Source: Ruania halotolerans (lineage in GTDB: Bacteria > Actinomycetota > Actinomycetes > Actinomycetales > Beutenbergiaceae). From it: 64,000 bases of DNA. Location: positions 992,001-1,056,000 of the forward strand of contig NZ_CP088017.1 of the NCBI RefSeq assembly GCF_021049285.1. The letters run 5' to 3'. Below are positions 1-8,560 of the stretch, in pieces. Within the stretch, counting starts at the first letter, position 1, and the number at the start of each line of letters is the position of its first letter. A program made the position numbers and the translations under genes. The notes under the pieces are model-generated. The model was not told the origin of the DNA. It ran no database searches and worked only from the letters and a program-made list of their open reading frames with translations.

Positions 1-1580
1 CGGTCGTGTGTGACCAGCAGCACCGTACCCCCGAACGACTCCAGTGCCTGCTCCACCTGTTCGATCGCCGGCAGATCGAGGTGATTCGTCGGCTCGTCCA
101 GCACCAGCAGGTTCACCCCGCGTGCCTGCAACAGCGCCAGCCCGGCGCGGGTGCGTTCACCGGGGGAGAGCGCGCTCGCAGGCCGCGACGCCGCCGCACC
201 ACCGAGGGCGAACTTCGCCAGCAGCGTGCGCACCTCGGCCTCGGGCCAGTCCGGAACTTCGGCTCCGAACGCCGCGCCCAGGGCGGTCTCGCCCTCGAAC
301 AGGGCGCGAGCCTGATCCACCTCGCCGAGCGCCACTGAGGCCCCCAGTGCGGCCCGGCCCTCCTCCGGAGCGATCCGGCCGAGCAGCAGACCCAGCAGGG
401 TGGATTTGCCGGACCCGTTCGCCCCGGTGATCACGATCCGGTCCCCGGCGCTCACCTGCGCGCTGATGGGCCCGAGGGTGAACTCACCGCGACGCACCAC
501 CGCCCGGTCCAGCGTGGCCACGACGGAACCGGACCGCGGCGCCGCGGCAATCGTCATCTGCAGCACCCACTCCTTACGCGGCTCCGGCACCTCCTCCAGT
601 CGTTCCAGCGCCCGCTCGGACTGGCTCACCTTCGACGCCTGCTTCTCGGTCCGGGCGACGGCGCGGGTCACGATGTGCTTGTCACCGTCCCGGGCCTTCT
701 TCCGCGCGTTCCGTACCCCCTTATCGGTCCAGAGTTTCTGCGTCTGGATGCGAGAGTGCAGGCCGGCGGCAGCATCGGCGTAGTCCTCATACGCCTCCCG
801 GGCTCGCTGCCTGGCCAGCTCGCGCTCGGCCAGGTAAGCCTCATAGCCACCGCGATAGACGGTGACCTGTTGCTGGGCACGGTCCAGTTCGACGATGTCG
901 GTGACCGTGCGGGCGAGAAACTCCCGGTCGTGGCTGACCACCACCAGTGCCGATCGGGAGTCCATGACGAACCGCTCGAGGCGGGCCAGACCGTCCAGAT
1001 CCAGGTCGTTGGTGGGTTCGTCCAGGAGCAGCACGTCGTACCGCTGGAGCAGCAACACGGCCAGCCCTGCCCGTGCTGCCTCGCCCCCCGAGAGGGTGGT
1101 CATATCGGCGTCCAGACTTGCCGTCAGGCCCAGGTCCGCGACGACGGCGGGAGTTCGGTCGGCCAAGTCCGCGCCACCGAGCGCCAGCCACCTCTCCAGC
1201 GCGACAGCGTAGGCGTCTGCTGCCGCGCCGTCCTCGGGTTGAGCAGCCATCGCCTCGGCAGCGGCGTCCATGGCCGTCGTGGCCTCCGCCACCCCAGTGC
1301 GCCGATCCAGGAACTCGGCGACGCTCTCACCCGGCACCCGCTCGGTCTCCTGCGCCAGCAGGCCTACGCTCGCATGCGCTGGGGCGAGCCGCACCTCGCC
1401 GGTGACCTCCGCCGTCGTGGGTGTTGCGGACAGTATGGAAAGCAATGTGGACTTTCCGGAGCCGTTGGCACCGACCAGGCCCCAGACATCGCCGGGCGCG
1501 ACGGTGACGGTGAGGTCGTCGAAGAGCTGGCGGGCGCCGAATGCCGCCCCCAGCGTCGAGAGGTGCAGGGTGGCAGGCAT
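1..1580 (-). CDS. ABC-F family ATP-binding protein (3' end outside window)
   Basis: This is a soluble protein with two ABC ATPase domains and no membrane segments, as in the ABC-F family, whose members act at the ribosome (translation factors or antibiotic resistance) rather than in transport. Reading from the ATG at 1580 I see a Walker A GANGSGKST near residue 40, a signature TLSGGE, and a Walker B LLLDEPTNDLD followed by SHDREFL. A charged linker (KKARDGDKHIV region) follows, then a second Walker A GANGSGKST and LDEPTNHLDL near the left edge. About 526 residues are visible, so little is missing. No SD precedes the start. Instead TACGCT lies 7 bases upstream, fitting a leaderless mRNA. Whether it gives drug resistance cannot be decided from sequence. 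Confidence 0.9.
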   Translation of the reverse strand, partial: MPATLHLSTLGAAFGARQLFDDLTVTVAPGDVWGLVGANGSGKSTLLSILSATPTTAEVTGEVRLAPAHASVGLLAQETERVPGESVAEFLDRRTGVAEATTAMDAAAEAMAAQPEDGAAADAYAVALERWLALGGADLADRTPAVVADLGLTASLDADMTTLSGGEAARAGLAVLLLQRYDVLLLDEPTNDLDLDGLARLERFVMDSRSALVVVSHDREFLARTVTDIVELDRAQQQVTVYRGGYEAYLAERELARQRAREAYEDYADAAAGLHSRIQTQKLWTDKGVRNARKKARDGDKHIVTRAVARTEKQASKVSQSERALERLEEVPEPRKEWVLQMTIAAAPRSGSVVATLDRAVVRRGEFTLGPISAQVSAGDRIVITGANGSGKSTLLGLLLGRIAPEEGRAALGASVALGEVDQARALFEGETALGAAFGAEVPDWPEAEVRTLLAKFALGGAAASRPASALSPGERTRAGLALLQARGVNLLVLDEPTNHLDLPAIEQVEQALESFGGTVLLVTHD

Positions 1581-1587
1581 GGGTGTC

Positions 1588-1593
1588 AGCGTA
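1588..1593 (-). promoter_or_regulatory. -10 element of leaderless promoter for the ABC-F gene
   Basis: On the minus strand TACGCT ends 7 bases before the ATG at 1580, matching the actinobacterial -10 form TAnnnT and placing transcription start at or next to the start codon. No convincing -35 is visible. The remaining gap to 1784 shows nothing else I can support. Confidence 0.5.
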
Positions 1594-1784
1594 CGGCGAG
1601 GAGGACGGCTTGCATCAAGCCTTTTCCCTCTGGTTGGGGAGAGCGGGCATCCTCGTCCGCTCAGACGGTGAACGACGGCGTGGCGCAGTGGGCCCGAATG
1701 GTTGCGGTCGCGACACAGGATGTCCGCAGGAGGGGTGAGAGCCTCGATGGCACGTTCGCGGTGCGCGTGCTGATCGGCCTCCCT

Positions 1785-3761
1785 TTATGACGATGTCGCG
1801 CGGCTGCGACGGATCAGTGCTCGTACCGCGAGTACGAGCAACACGAGCACGATGGCGACTCCGGCGATGAACGCAACTCCGAGCCAGGTTGCCCAGGCGG
1901 CCTGCGCCGCGGCGGATTCGGCCAGCAACTGAGCTCGGTCGAGATCCCCGGCTGCGAGTGCCTCGTCCGCGGTTGCCACGGTGCGGTTCGCCTGCAGCAG
2001 CGCCTCGCCGAATTCAGTCACGGGGTCGTTCTCGGCTGCAATGGTGGTGGTGCTCGCGCTGACCTGCTCGATCACGGCTGCGGCCTGGGGGAGCAGGGTC
2101 TCGAGGGTGGCGTAGTCCTCCTCGGATTCGGCGTCTTCATAGGCGGCCCGGATGGGCTCAGGGACGGCGAGGCCAGTGCGCTCGGCTTCCTCGTGGACGC
2201 GGGCTGCACTTTCGGAGACTGGCGCGAGGCGGGTGATCGTATCCTCGCTGGCTGCGAAGTCCCACTCAGTCATCGCAGTGCGGAGCCCGAGCGGGGGCTG
2301 CCATGCCTGGTCGACCGCATCGAGGTCCGCGTAGTGTTCGCGCGCCGTCAGGCGGTCCTCGAGGATGTCGGCGTGCTGCTCCGGGAGGACCCACTCACGG
2401 TAGGCCTCGGTCCCGTCGACGCCGCCGCGCTCGGCAGCCAGATCGAGGAAACGCTGCCAGTCCACGGGCCCACCGTTGTGCGCAGTGCTCCCGGCGTGCT
2501 CGTAGGCCCCTTCTCCGGCGTAGGCGGCCGCGATCACAGCGCCGAAGGTCTCGTCGTCGAGATCGCCGAGTATGGCGTCGATGGCGGTGTAGGAGGCGGG
2601 GTACCCGTAGGTGTCGTGCTCAGTTCGCTGGTCGGTCTCACTCCACTCCGTCAGCGGCAATGCCCCCTCGCCCTCCGGATCGGGGGCGTGCCGTGCGGTG
2701 CTGCCGTCTCCTCCGATGATGGCAATAGCGCGCTGTGCGGTGACCTCGGTGAGGCCCTCGTACAGCCAGCGCCCAGAGAATGCCGGGGGAGCGAACCAGG
2801 CGTGCCCCAGCTCGTGGTAGAGCGTGCTCTCGTCCAGTTCCTCGCCCACGACGATCTCGTTGCCGATGTCGTCGAACCACGCGTACCCGAGGACATGCGG
2901 GGAGACGTCTTCGCGAACATGCCGGATCTCGGCCGGCCATGGTGCGCCGACGAGCTCTTCGAGAACTGGCAACCCGGTCTCGATGCGATCGACGGCGAAC
3001 TCTCGCCAGGCGTCGTCCCCGGGCAGACTCTCCACCGACAATGTCACCACGCCGTCAACAGGGATCTCCACTGCTTCCGACTCATCGGGGTCACGAAGCG
3101 ACACCGCCGACCAGACGCCCCACTCGTCGCTGTATTCCTCACTGCGGTACACCATCTGCTGGCCGTCGCGGTCGGACTCGAATTCCGACGACGCATGGAA
3201 CTCCAGGTCGCGCGGTGCCACGACCTCCACGCTCACGGTGCCGTCGTCGCCTGTGGCCTGCGCGGCGAAGACGGCGTATCCCGGCCCCACTCGGGTCCAC
3301 TCCTCGGAGCGCAGGGGCGCCCCCTCGATCTGATAGGTCCACTCGATGGTGCGGCTCTGTTGATAGCGCAATGGTGCGAATGACGCGAACGCCCAGTGTT
3401 GATCGGGCTCCTGCTCGTCCTCATCGATGGTGACCAGCAGTGAGGAGCCGCCGCTGGTGGCGTGGATGTTAGTGGCGCTGGCTGGAACACCGATCCGGTA
3501 ATCGGTCCAGTAGAAGTACTGGGCGCCCTGATCCGGAGTGACGTTGGTGATGGTGGTCCTCACCTCGGCGGTGACGGTGCCATCTCCGCCGACGACGTAC
3601 CGCGCATGAGTCTCTTCGGTGAGGCCCTCTGCCGCGGAGGCCGGGGGAAGTGCCGGGTCAAACGCAAATGCGGCGAACGCCAGTGCTGCGATGACCAGCG
3701 TGAGGAGTGCAGCGCGCCACCGGCGCGGGTGGTCTCCGGTGGTGAGCTGGGTGCCCGACAC
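1785..3761 (-). CDS. membrane-anchored HExxH metallopeptidase
   Basis: Predicted secreted zinc peptidase held to the membrane by its C-terminus. The chosen GTG start (3761) has GGAG five bases upstream and directly precedes a signal-like N-terminus (RRWRAALL, hydrophobic run, PASAAEG). An upstream ATG at 3932 would run into the neighbouring GST gene and bury the signal peptide. A HELGHAWF zinc motif lies near residue 315, with a downstream WLYEGLTE that could give the third ligand, as in gluzincins (M1/M61-like); the spacing of 14 residues is shorter than in classical M1. A transmembrane helix (VAFIAGVAIVLVLLVLAV) and a basic tail close the protein. About 658 residues. Substrate is unknown. 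Family-level call only. Confidence 0.75.
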   Translation of the reverse strand: MSGTQLTTGDHPRRWRAALLTLVIAALAFAAFAFDPALPPASAAEGLTEETHARYVVGGDGTVTAEVRTTITNVTPDQGAQYFYWTDYRIGVPASATNIHATSGGSSLLVTIDEDEQEPDQHWAFASFAPLRYQQSRTIEWTYQIEGAPLRSEEWTRVGPGYAVFAAQATGDDGTVSVEVVAPRDLEFHASSEFESDRDGQQMVYRSEEYSDEWGVWSAVSLRDPDESEAVEIPVDGVVTLSVESLPGDDAWREFAVDRIETGLPVLEELVGAPWPAEIRHVREDVSPHVLGYAWFDDIGNEIVVGEELDESTLYHELGHAWFAPPAFSGRWLYEGLTEVTAQRAIAIIGGDGSTARHAPDPEGEGALPLTEWSETDQRTEHDTYGYPASYTAIDAILGDLDDETFGAVIAAAYAGEGAYEHAGSTAHNGGPVDWQRFLDLAAERGGVDGTEAYREWVLPEQHADILEDRLTAREHYADLDAVDQAWQPPLGLRTAMTEWDFAASEDTITRLAPVSESAARVHEEAERTGLAVPEPIRAAYEDAESEEDYATLETLLPQAAAVIEQVSASTTTIAAENDPVTEFGEALLQANRTVATADEALAAGDLDRAQLLAESAAAQAAWATWLGVAFIAGVAIVLVLLVLAVRALIRRSRATSS

Positions 3762-3894
3762 GTGTACTCCGTTGTCGTCGAACCGAGGGCCGGCCCGATG
3801 GCCCTGGAGGAATCGTAGCCCCAACCGCACCTCGGCTCCTGCCGATGAGTCAAAGTCCGCAGGGAGCGCGGCACACCGAGGGGGCGCGGTGGTC

Positions 3895-4920
3895 TCAGTG
3901 CAGCGGTGTGGCATGTGCGGGGACCTGCTCACCCTCGCGCACCGGGCCCGGGGCCGTGCCGTCCCCGAACGGCCGCCCGCCCAACTGCTCCCGGTGGTGC
4001 GGAGTGAGCCAGTTCGCCACTGCTGGGCCCTTGGGCACGATGCCGTTCGGGTTCACGTCCGTGTGCACCACGTAGTAGTGCTCCTTGATCTGGGCGAAGT
4101 CGATGGTGTCCCCGAAGCCGGGCGTGGTGAACAGGTCACGGGCGTAGGCCCACAGCACGGGCATCTCACTGAGCTTGGACCGGTTGCACTTGAAGTGCCC
4201 GTGGTAGACCGCATCGAACCGGGCGAGCGTGGTGAACAGGCGCACATCAGCTTCGGTGATGGTGTCACCGACGAGAAAGCGCTGGCTCTCCAGACGATCG
4301 GAGAGCCAGTCAAGCCGGGAGAACAACTGGTCGTACGCCTTCTCATACGCGTCCTGGGAGCCGGCGAACCCGCAGCGATACACCCCGTTGTTCACGTCCT
4401 GATAGACGAGTTCGGCGACTTCGTCGATCTCGTCTCGCAGGTGCTCCGGGTACAGGTCCGGGGCGCCGTCGCGGTGGTATGCAGTCCACTCAGTGCTCAG
4501 GTCCAACGTCATCTGCGGGTAATTGTTGGTGACCACTGCGCCGGTGGGCACGTCCACGATGGCGGGCACGGTAATCCCGCGCGGGTAGTCCGGGGTCCGG
4601 GCGAAGTAGGCCTGCTGCAGCCGCTCGATGCCGAGCACGGGGTCCACACCACCGGGGTCCAGATCGAAGGTCCAGGATCGGGCGTCATGAGTGGGGCCAC
4701 ACATACCCATCGAGATCGCGTCTTCGAGGCCGAGAAGTCGCCGCACGATGATCGCCCGATTCGCCCACGGGCAGGCGCGCGCCACCACGAGCCGATACCG
4801 GCCAGGCTCGACCGGGTAGCCGTCGCGACCATCGGCGGTGATCCGGGTCTCGATGTAGCGGGTGTCGCGGGTGTACTCGCGACCAGGTTCGACGTACGTG
4901 CCCTGCTCGTCTCCAGCCAT
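3895..4920 (-). CDS. xi-class glutathione S-transferase / glutathionyl-hydroquinone reductase-like protein
   Basis: 341-residue cytosolic protein of the YqjG/ECM4 family. Family members reduce S-glutathionyl-hydroquinones through an active cysteine. The thioredoxin-like half carries ARACPWANRA with the active Cys near residue 51. The helical half contains the family block GHFKCN and, further on, HYYVVHTDVNPNGIVPKGP, both close to the E. coli protein. Actinobacteria normally use mycothiol instead of glutathione, so the thiol used here is open. The start ATG has TAGGCT six bases upstream and no SD, which suggests a leaderless transcript. The gene stands alone, back to back with the iron-regulated gene at 5046. 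Confidence 0.88.
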   Translation of the reverse strand: MAGDEQGTYVEPGREYTRDTRYIETRITADGRDGYPVEPGRYRLVVARACPWANRAIIVRRLLGLEDAISMGMCGPTHDARSWTFDLDPGGVDPVLGIERLQQAYFARTPDYPRGITVPAIVDVPTGAVVTNNYPQMTLDLSTEWTAYHRDGAPDLYPEHLRDEIDEVAELVYQDVNNGVYRCGFAGSQDAYEKAYDQLFSRLDWLSDRLESQRFLVGDTITEADVRLFTTLARFDAVYHGHFKCNRSKLSEMPVLWAYARDLFTTPGFGDTIDFAQIKEHYYVVHTDVNPNGIVPKGPAVANWLTPHHREQLGGRPFGDGTAPGPVREGEQVPAHATPLH

Positions 4921-4926
4921 GCGCCC

Positions 4927-4932
4927 AGCCTA
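4927..4932 (-). promoter_or_regulatory. -10 element of leaderless promoter for the xi-class GST
   Basis: Minus-strand TAGGCT ends 6 bases before the ATG at 4920. No ribosome-binding sequence is present between them. Confidence 0.5.
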
Positions 4933-4990
4933 CGTCTGGCTGTAGGGGAGGTGCCTGCGGAAAGGCTCGCACACGCTCGCTCGCCTGAGA

Positions 4991-5009
4991 TATGGTGAGG
5001 CTAACCTAA
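4991..5009. promoter_or_regulatory. DtxR/IdeR iron box
   Basis: The 19 bases read TATGGTGAGGCTAACCTAA and match the DtxR/IdeR consensus TTAGGTTAGGCTAACCTAA at 16 of 19 positions, with the right half-site perfect. It lies 37 bases upstream of the siderophore-interacting protein start and overlaps possible -10 hexamers (TAACCT, TAATGT), so iron-loaded repressor would block transcription. Confidence 0.85.
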
Positions 5010-5045
5010 TGTTCTGGTGACTGTCGTCGTCCGGAACTCCGACTC

Positions 5046-5858
5046 GTGAATGCGACTGCGATGAGCAATATCACCGTCACCCATGCCGATTCCGGCCTCG
5101 TGTCCGTCGAGGTCCTGCGCCGGGAACGGATCACCCCGCACATGACCAGGGTGACCTTCGGCGGGCCGGCGCTGGCGCAGTTCACCTACCGAGGTTTCGA
5201 TCAGTGGTTCCGGCTCGCGATCGCGGTTCACGACGACGACCGCTTCGATAACCTCCCGCGTACGTTCGGAATCGGCGGCTATCTCAAGTACCTCACCCTC
5301 CCGAAAGGCACTCGCCCGGTGATCCGCAGCTACACCGTGCGTGAGTTCCGAGCCGAGACGCTCGAGATGGATGTCGACTTCCTGGTCCATGGTGACAACG
5401 GCATCGCCGGACCGTGGGCCGCGCAGGTGGAGCCCGGTACAACCGCCGCCTTCATCGATCAGGGTTGCGGATGGAAGCCCGTTCCCGCGGAGTGGACGCT
5501 CCTGGTGGCAGACGAGAGCGGGCTGCCCGCCATCGCCGCGATCCTGCGCGATATGCCCCGCGACGCCAGAGGGCACGCTCTGATCGAACTCTACGACTGC
5601 GCCGACCAGCAGGTGCTCGAGGCACCGGACGGCATGCAGGTGCACTGGCTCGAACGGGCCCCGGGGACCGACCCTGGCACGACCTTGCTTCCGGTGCTCG
5701 CCGGCCTCGACTTCCTGCCCGGCGACGTCTACGCATTCGCCGTCGGCGAGTCCGCCGTGGCCACTGGCGCGCGCCGGCATCTCGTCCGCGAGCGCGGGAT
5801 CCCCAAGCAGAACGTCACCTTCGCCGGTTACTGGAAGGTCGGTCGCGCCGCGGGGTGA
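5046..5858 (+). CDS. siderophore-interacting FAD-binding protein (ferric-siderophore reductase type)
   Basis: About 270 residues. Family members (ViuB/SIP) reduce imported ferric siderophores with NAD(P)H and FAD to release iron in the cytosol. Visible features are an N-terminal FAD-binding barrel with RSYTVREF (the RxYTxR flavin motif), the G-rich connector FLVHGDNGIAGPWA typical of SIPs, an NAD(P)-binding C-terminal half (LLVADESGLPAIAAIL), and the family ending VTFAGYWKVGR. The GTG at 5046 is used here; ATG at 5061 is an alternative and neither has a good SD. The iron box upstream agrees with the function: expressed when iron is scarce. Confidence 0.92.
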   Translation: MNATAMSNITVTHADSGLVSVEVLRRERITPHMTRVTFGGPALAQFTYRGFDQWFRLAIAVHDDDRFDNLPRTFGIGGYLKYLTLPKGTRPVIRSYTVREFRAETLEMDVDFLVHGDNGIAGPWAAQVEPGTTAAFIDQGCGWKPVPAEWTLLVADESGLPAIAAILRDMPRDARGHALIELYDCADQQVLEAPDGMQVHWLERAPGTDPGTTLLPVLAGLDFLPGDVYAFAVGESAVATGARRHLVRERGIPKQNVTFAGYWKVGRAAG

Positions 5859-5947
5859 GGGGAGCATAGGCGGTGTGCGATCGATCTCACATGAGCCAGG
5901 TAGCGTATGCGGCGACCTCGTCGTTCAACGTGCATGGGAGCATCCGC

Positions 5948-7372
5948 GTGAGCCTTCCGCTCGTCCCCGTCCCCTCCGAAGCGATGCTGACCGGCGGTGC
6001 CCCCACCGTCCTGAGTAGCGCCACCACTCTGACGGCGCCCCTAGAACTGGGAGCACACGCCACCGCCGTGCTCGGAGTGAGAGCCCAGACAGGAAGGCCG
6101 CAGGCAGAGGCGAGCTCCGCCGTCGTGCTCATCGACGACGAACGCACCGGCGCGGGTTACGCCCTGGAGGCCTCGGACGGGCGCGTGCAGATCACCGGGG
6201 GACGGGACGGGCTGCATCGCGGGCTCGGCACGCTGGCACAACTGCGTGACCTGGAACTGCCTGGTGCGCCCGCCGGCACCGTGCCGGCCGTACGGATCGC
6301 CGACGAACCTCGATTCGCTCATCGCGGGCTCATGGTGGACATCGCCCGGCATTTCTTCGCCCCTCGCACGCTTGAGCGCGTGATCGACCTGATGGCGCTG
6401 TACGGGCTGAACGTGCTGCACCTGCACCTGACCGATGATCAGGGCTGGCGGATCGAGACTCCCAGCCGCCCCGAACTCACCGAGATCTCCGGCCACACCG
6501 AGGCGGGCGGCGGCCCTGGCGGCTTCCTCACCACTGCCGACTACACCCATCTCATCGACTACGCCGCCGACCGCGGCATCGACGTGGTGCCCGAGATCGA
6601 CATGCCGGGGCATTCCAATGCCGCCATGCACGCAGTCGGAGCGCTCACCGAGACCGGGGAGCCCGCCGCGGTGGACACCGGGACCGACGTCGGGTTCTCC
6701 ATGCTGCGCCTGGACAACCCGGCCACGGCGCCCTTCCTCGCCGATGTGTTCGCCGATCTGGCTGCGATCACGCCGGGCCAGTACCTGCACGTGGGCGGGG
6801 ACGAGGTCTGGAAAATGGGCGATGAGGAGTACGCGGGCTTCATCGACCTGCTCACTCGCACGGTCGCCGGGACCGGAAAGTCGCCGATGCTGTGGGGTGA
6901 GGCTGCCGTGGCTGGGCTGCCCGGCGATGCGCTCATCCAGTTGTGGGACTCCACCAAGGACCCGGCGCCGATCGTGGCCGCCGCCGAACAGGGCGCGCGT
7001 GTGGTGCTCAGCCCGGGTAAGCGGGTCTATCTCGATATGCAATACCACGAGGGCTACCGGCTCGGGCAGCACTGGGCCGGATACGTCGAGACCCGCGACT
7101 CCTACGAATGGGATCCGCTGGAGTACGCGCCCGCATTGCCCGCGGAATCGGTGGTGGGCGTGGAAGCGGCGCTCTGGACCGAGACGATCGTGACCGAGGA
7201 CGACCTGTTCACCATGCTGCTACCACGCCTGGCTGCTGTTGCCGAGGTGGCGTGGAGTGCGCAGCAGGATCGGGACTTCGACAACTTCGCGATCCGTCTG
7301 CGCGCACATGCACCACTGTGGGCTGCGCGCGGATACGCCTTCCACCCGAGTCCGCAGGTGTTCGGCGACTGA
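5948..7372 (+). CDS. beta-N-acetylhexosaminidase, GH20
   Basis: 474 residues. Hydrolyses terminal beta-linked GlcNAc/GalNAc from glycans by substrate-assisted catalysis. An N-terminal alpha/beta domain is followed by a TIM barrel beginning at RFAHRGLMVDIARHF. HLHLTDDQGWRIE and the catalytic Asp-Glu pair in HVGGDEVWKMG (near residue 285) identify GH20. The C-terminal part keeps the substrate-binding tryptophans (ALWTET). The GTG at 5948 is chosen because GGGAG sits seven bases upstream; earlier in-frame codons lack an SD. I see no signal peptide, so the enzyme probably acts on imported oligosaccharides or recycled cell-wall sugars. Confidence 0.93.
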   Translation: MSLPLVPVPSEAMLTGGAPTVLSSATTLTAPLELGAHATAVLGVRAQTGRPQAEASSAVVLIDDERTGAGYALEASDGRVQITGGRDGLHRGLGTLAQLRDLELPGAPAGTVPAVRIADEPRFAHRGLMVDIARHFFAPRTLERVIDLMALYGLNVLHLHLTDDQGWRIETPSRPELTEISGHTEAGGGPGGFLTTADYTHLIDYAADRGIDVVPEIDMPGHSNAAMHAVGALTETGEPAAVDTGTDVGFSMLRLDNPATAPFLADVFADLAAITPGQYLHVGGDEVWKMGDEEYAGFIDLLTRTVAGTGKSPMLWGEAAVAGLPGDALIQLWDSTKDPAPIVAAAEQGARVVLSPGKRVYLDMQYHEGYRLGQHWAGYVETRDSYEWDPLEYAPALPAESVVGVEAALWTETIVTEDDLFTMLLPRLAAVAEVAWSAQQDRDFDNFAIRLRAHAPLWAARGYAFHPSPQVFGD

Positions 7373-7396
7373 GGCCGGTTGGCGCCACGACCGGCC
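7373..7396 (+). terminator. possible weak hairpin after GH20
   Basis: GGCCGGT (7373-7379) pairs with ACCGGCC (7390-7396) directly after the GH20 stop. There is no T tract, so only a weak terminator or mRNA end is suggested. Confidence 0.35.
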
Positions 7397-7436
7397 AGTA
7401 GACGAAGCGAGCAAAGCGCCTCTGCGGGTCGGGTTG

Positions 7437-7442
7437 TACGGT
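7437..7442 (+). promoter_or_regulatory. -10 element of leaderless promoter for the aldo/keto reductase
   Basis: TACGGT is followed by six bases and then the GTG at 7449. The same hexamer and spacing occur before the Rpn-type gene (37920) and its remnant (55110). Confidence 0.5.
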
Positions 7443-7448
7443 GGGCAA

Positions 7449-8294
7449 GTGACTCACACCAACACACCCACTCTTTCCCTCAACGATGGCACCACGATCC
7501 CGCAACTCGGTTTCGGCGTGTGGCAGATCCCGGACGACGAGGCACAGGCTGCCACTGAGGAGGCCATCCGCGTCGGCTACCGCCTCATCGACACTGCTGC
7601 CATCTACGGCAACGAGGCCGGTGTTGGCCGTGCCATCGCCGCGTCCGGTGTGAACCGTGACGACCTCTACATCACCACCAAGCTCTGGAACGGCAACCAG
7701 GGGTATGACTCCACGCTGCGTGCCTTCGATGAATCGATGGACAAGCTCGGCCTGGACGTGCTCGACCTGTACCTAATCCACTGGCCGTGCCCGAAGGCCG
7801 ACAAGTTCACCGACACCTGGAAGGCGTTCGTCGAGCTGAAGAAGTCCGGCCGGGTGCGCTCGATCGGTGTCTCGAACTTCCACGCCCCGCACCTGGACAA
7901 GATCATCGACGCCACCGGCGAGGTGCCGGTGCTGAATCAGGTGGAGCTGCACCCCTATCTTCCACAGGGTGAGCTGCGATCAGTGAACTCCTCCCACCAG
8001 ATCGCCACCGAAGCATGGTCGCCGCTGGGCTCTGGCCACGGCCTGCTCGAGAACGAGACCCTCACCTCGATTGCGAGTGCGCACGGGGTGACCCCGGCGC
8101 AGGTGGTGCTCGCCTGGCACCTGCAGCTCGGCAACGTGGTGATCCCCAAGTCCGTGACGCCGTCACGGATCGCGGAGAACTTCGCTGCCTCCACGGTTTC
8201 CCTCTCCGATGAGGACATGACCACGATCGCGACCCTCGACGCCGGCACTCGCTACGGTGGCGACCCGGACACCGCGAACTTCGGCCTGGAGTAA
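7449..8294 (+). CDS. aldo/keto reductase (2,5-diketo-D-gluconate reductase-like)
   Basis: 281-residue NADPH-dependent carbonyl reductase with a TIM-barrel fold. The N-terminal strand IPQLGFGVWQI, the block LIDTAAIYGNEAGVGRAI with catalytic Asp and Tyr (about residues 48 and 53), the Lys in ITTKLWN and the His in YLIHWPCP supply the AKR tetrad. VVIPKSVTPSRIAENF near the end is the cofactor 2'-phosphate-binding segment. The GTG at 7449 gives the normal family N-terminus; reading further upstream adds unrelated sequence. The exact substrate cannot be inferred: this subgroup reduces keto-acids, methylglyoxal and other aldehydes. Confidence 0.92.
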   Translation: MTHTNTPTLSLNDGTTIPQLGFGVWQIPDDEAQAATEEAIRVGYRLIDTAAIYGNEAGVGRAIAASGVNRDDLYITTKLWNGNQGYDSTLRAFDESMDKLGLDVLDLYLIHWPCPKADKFTDTWKAFVELKKSGRVRSIGVSNFHAPHLDKIIDATGEVPVLNQVELHPYLPQGELRSVNSSHQIATEAWSPLGSGHGLLENETLTSIASAHGVTPAQVVLAWHLQLGNVVIPKSVTPSRIAENFAASTVSLSDEDMTTIATLDAGTRYGGDPDTANFGLE

Positions 8295-8323
8295 GAACCC
8301 TCGGCCCCGCCCACCACGTACCC

Positions 8324-8355
8324 GGCGCCGTCGCAGCACACGCTGCGGCGGCGCC
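8324..8355 (+). terminator. hairpin terminator after the aldo/keto reductase
   Basis: Arms 8324-8337 and 8342-8355 form a 14-pair GC-rich stem with one G-T wobble and an ACAC loop, about 30 bases past the stop. GT-rich sequence follows. It fits the U-poor terminators of high-GC actinobacteria. Confidence 0.65.
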
Positions 8356-8439
8356 GTCGTGTGTGGGCGTTGACCGAGTCGGCGCCTGCGCCTCGATGAC
8401 CCGCGCGCTCTGCCGGCGACGAGTCCGCGGGCACCCGGT

Positions 8440-8472
8440 GTGAAGTGAGGGTGAAGTGGGGGTGAAGTTTGC
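8440..8472. repeat. three 11-bp direct repeats upstream of the giant surface protein
   Basis: Three consecutive 11-base units begin GTGAAGT (GTGAAGTGAGG, GTGAAGTGGGG, GTGAAGTTTGC). On the other strand the first two read CTTCACC at each turn, close to the GTTCACC core of the 11-base direct-repeat units bound by PhoP in streptomycetes. They end about 90 bases before the ATG at 8561. Binding of an OmpR-family regulator is inference. Confidence 0.5.
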
Positions 8473-8560
8473 TGAATCGATGGAATCAATGGTTGCGCTC
8501 TGTCAATGTTCCTGGTTGAGGCGTGCTTTGCGCTTTCCGAGAATCCCGGGGGAGTTCCCA

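Noticed and set aside
3762-3932. N-terminal extension of the HExxH peptidase to the ATG at 3932
   Set aside because: It would overlap the GST gene, has no SD and would place the signal peptide internally; the GTG at 3761 has GGAG.
5001-5867. 288-residue antisense frame over the siderophore-interacting protein gene
   Set aside because: The plus-strand protein has FAD motifs and an iron box; the antisense product has none.
8440-8472. CRISPR array or replication iterons
   Set aside because: Units are only 11 bases with no spacers, and no Cas or Rep gene is present.
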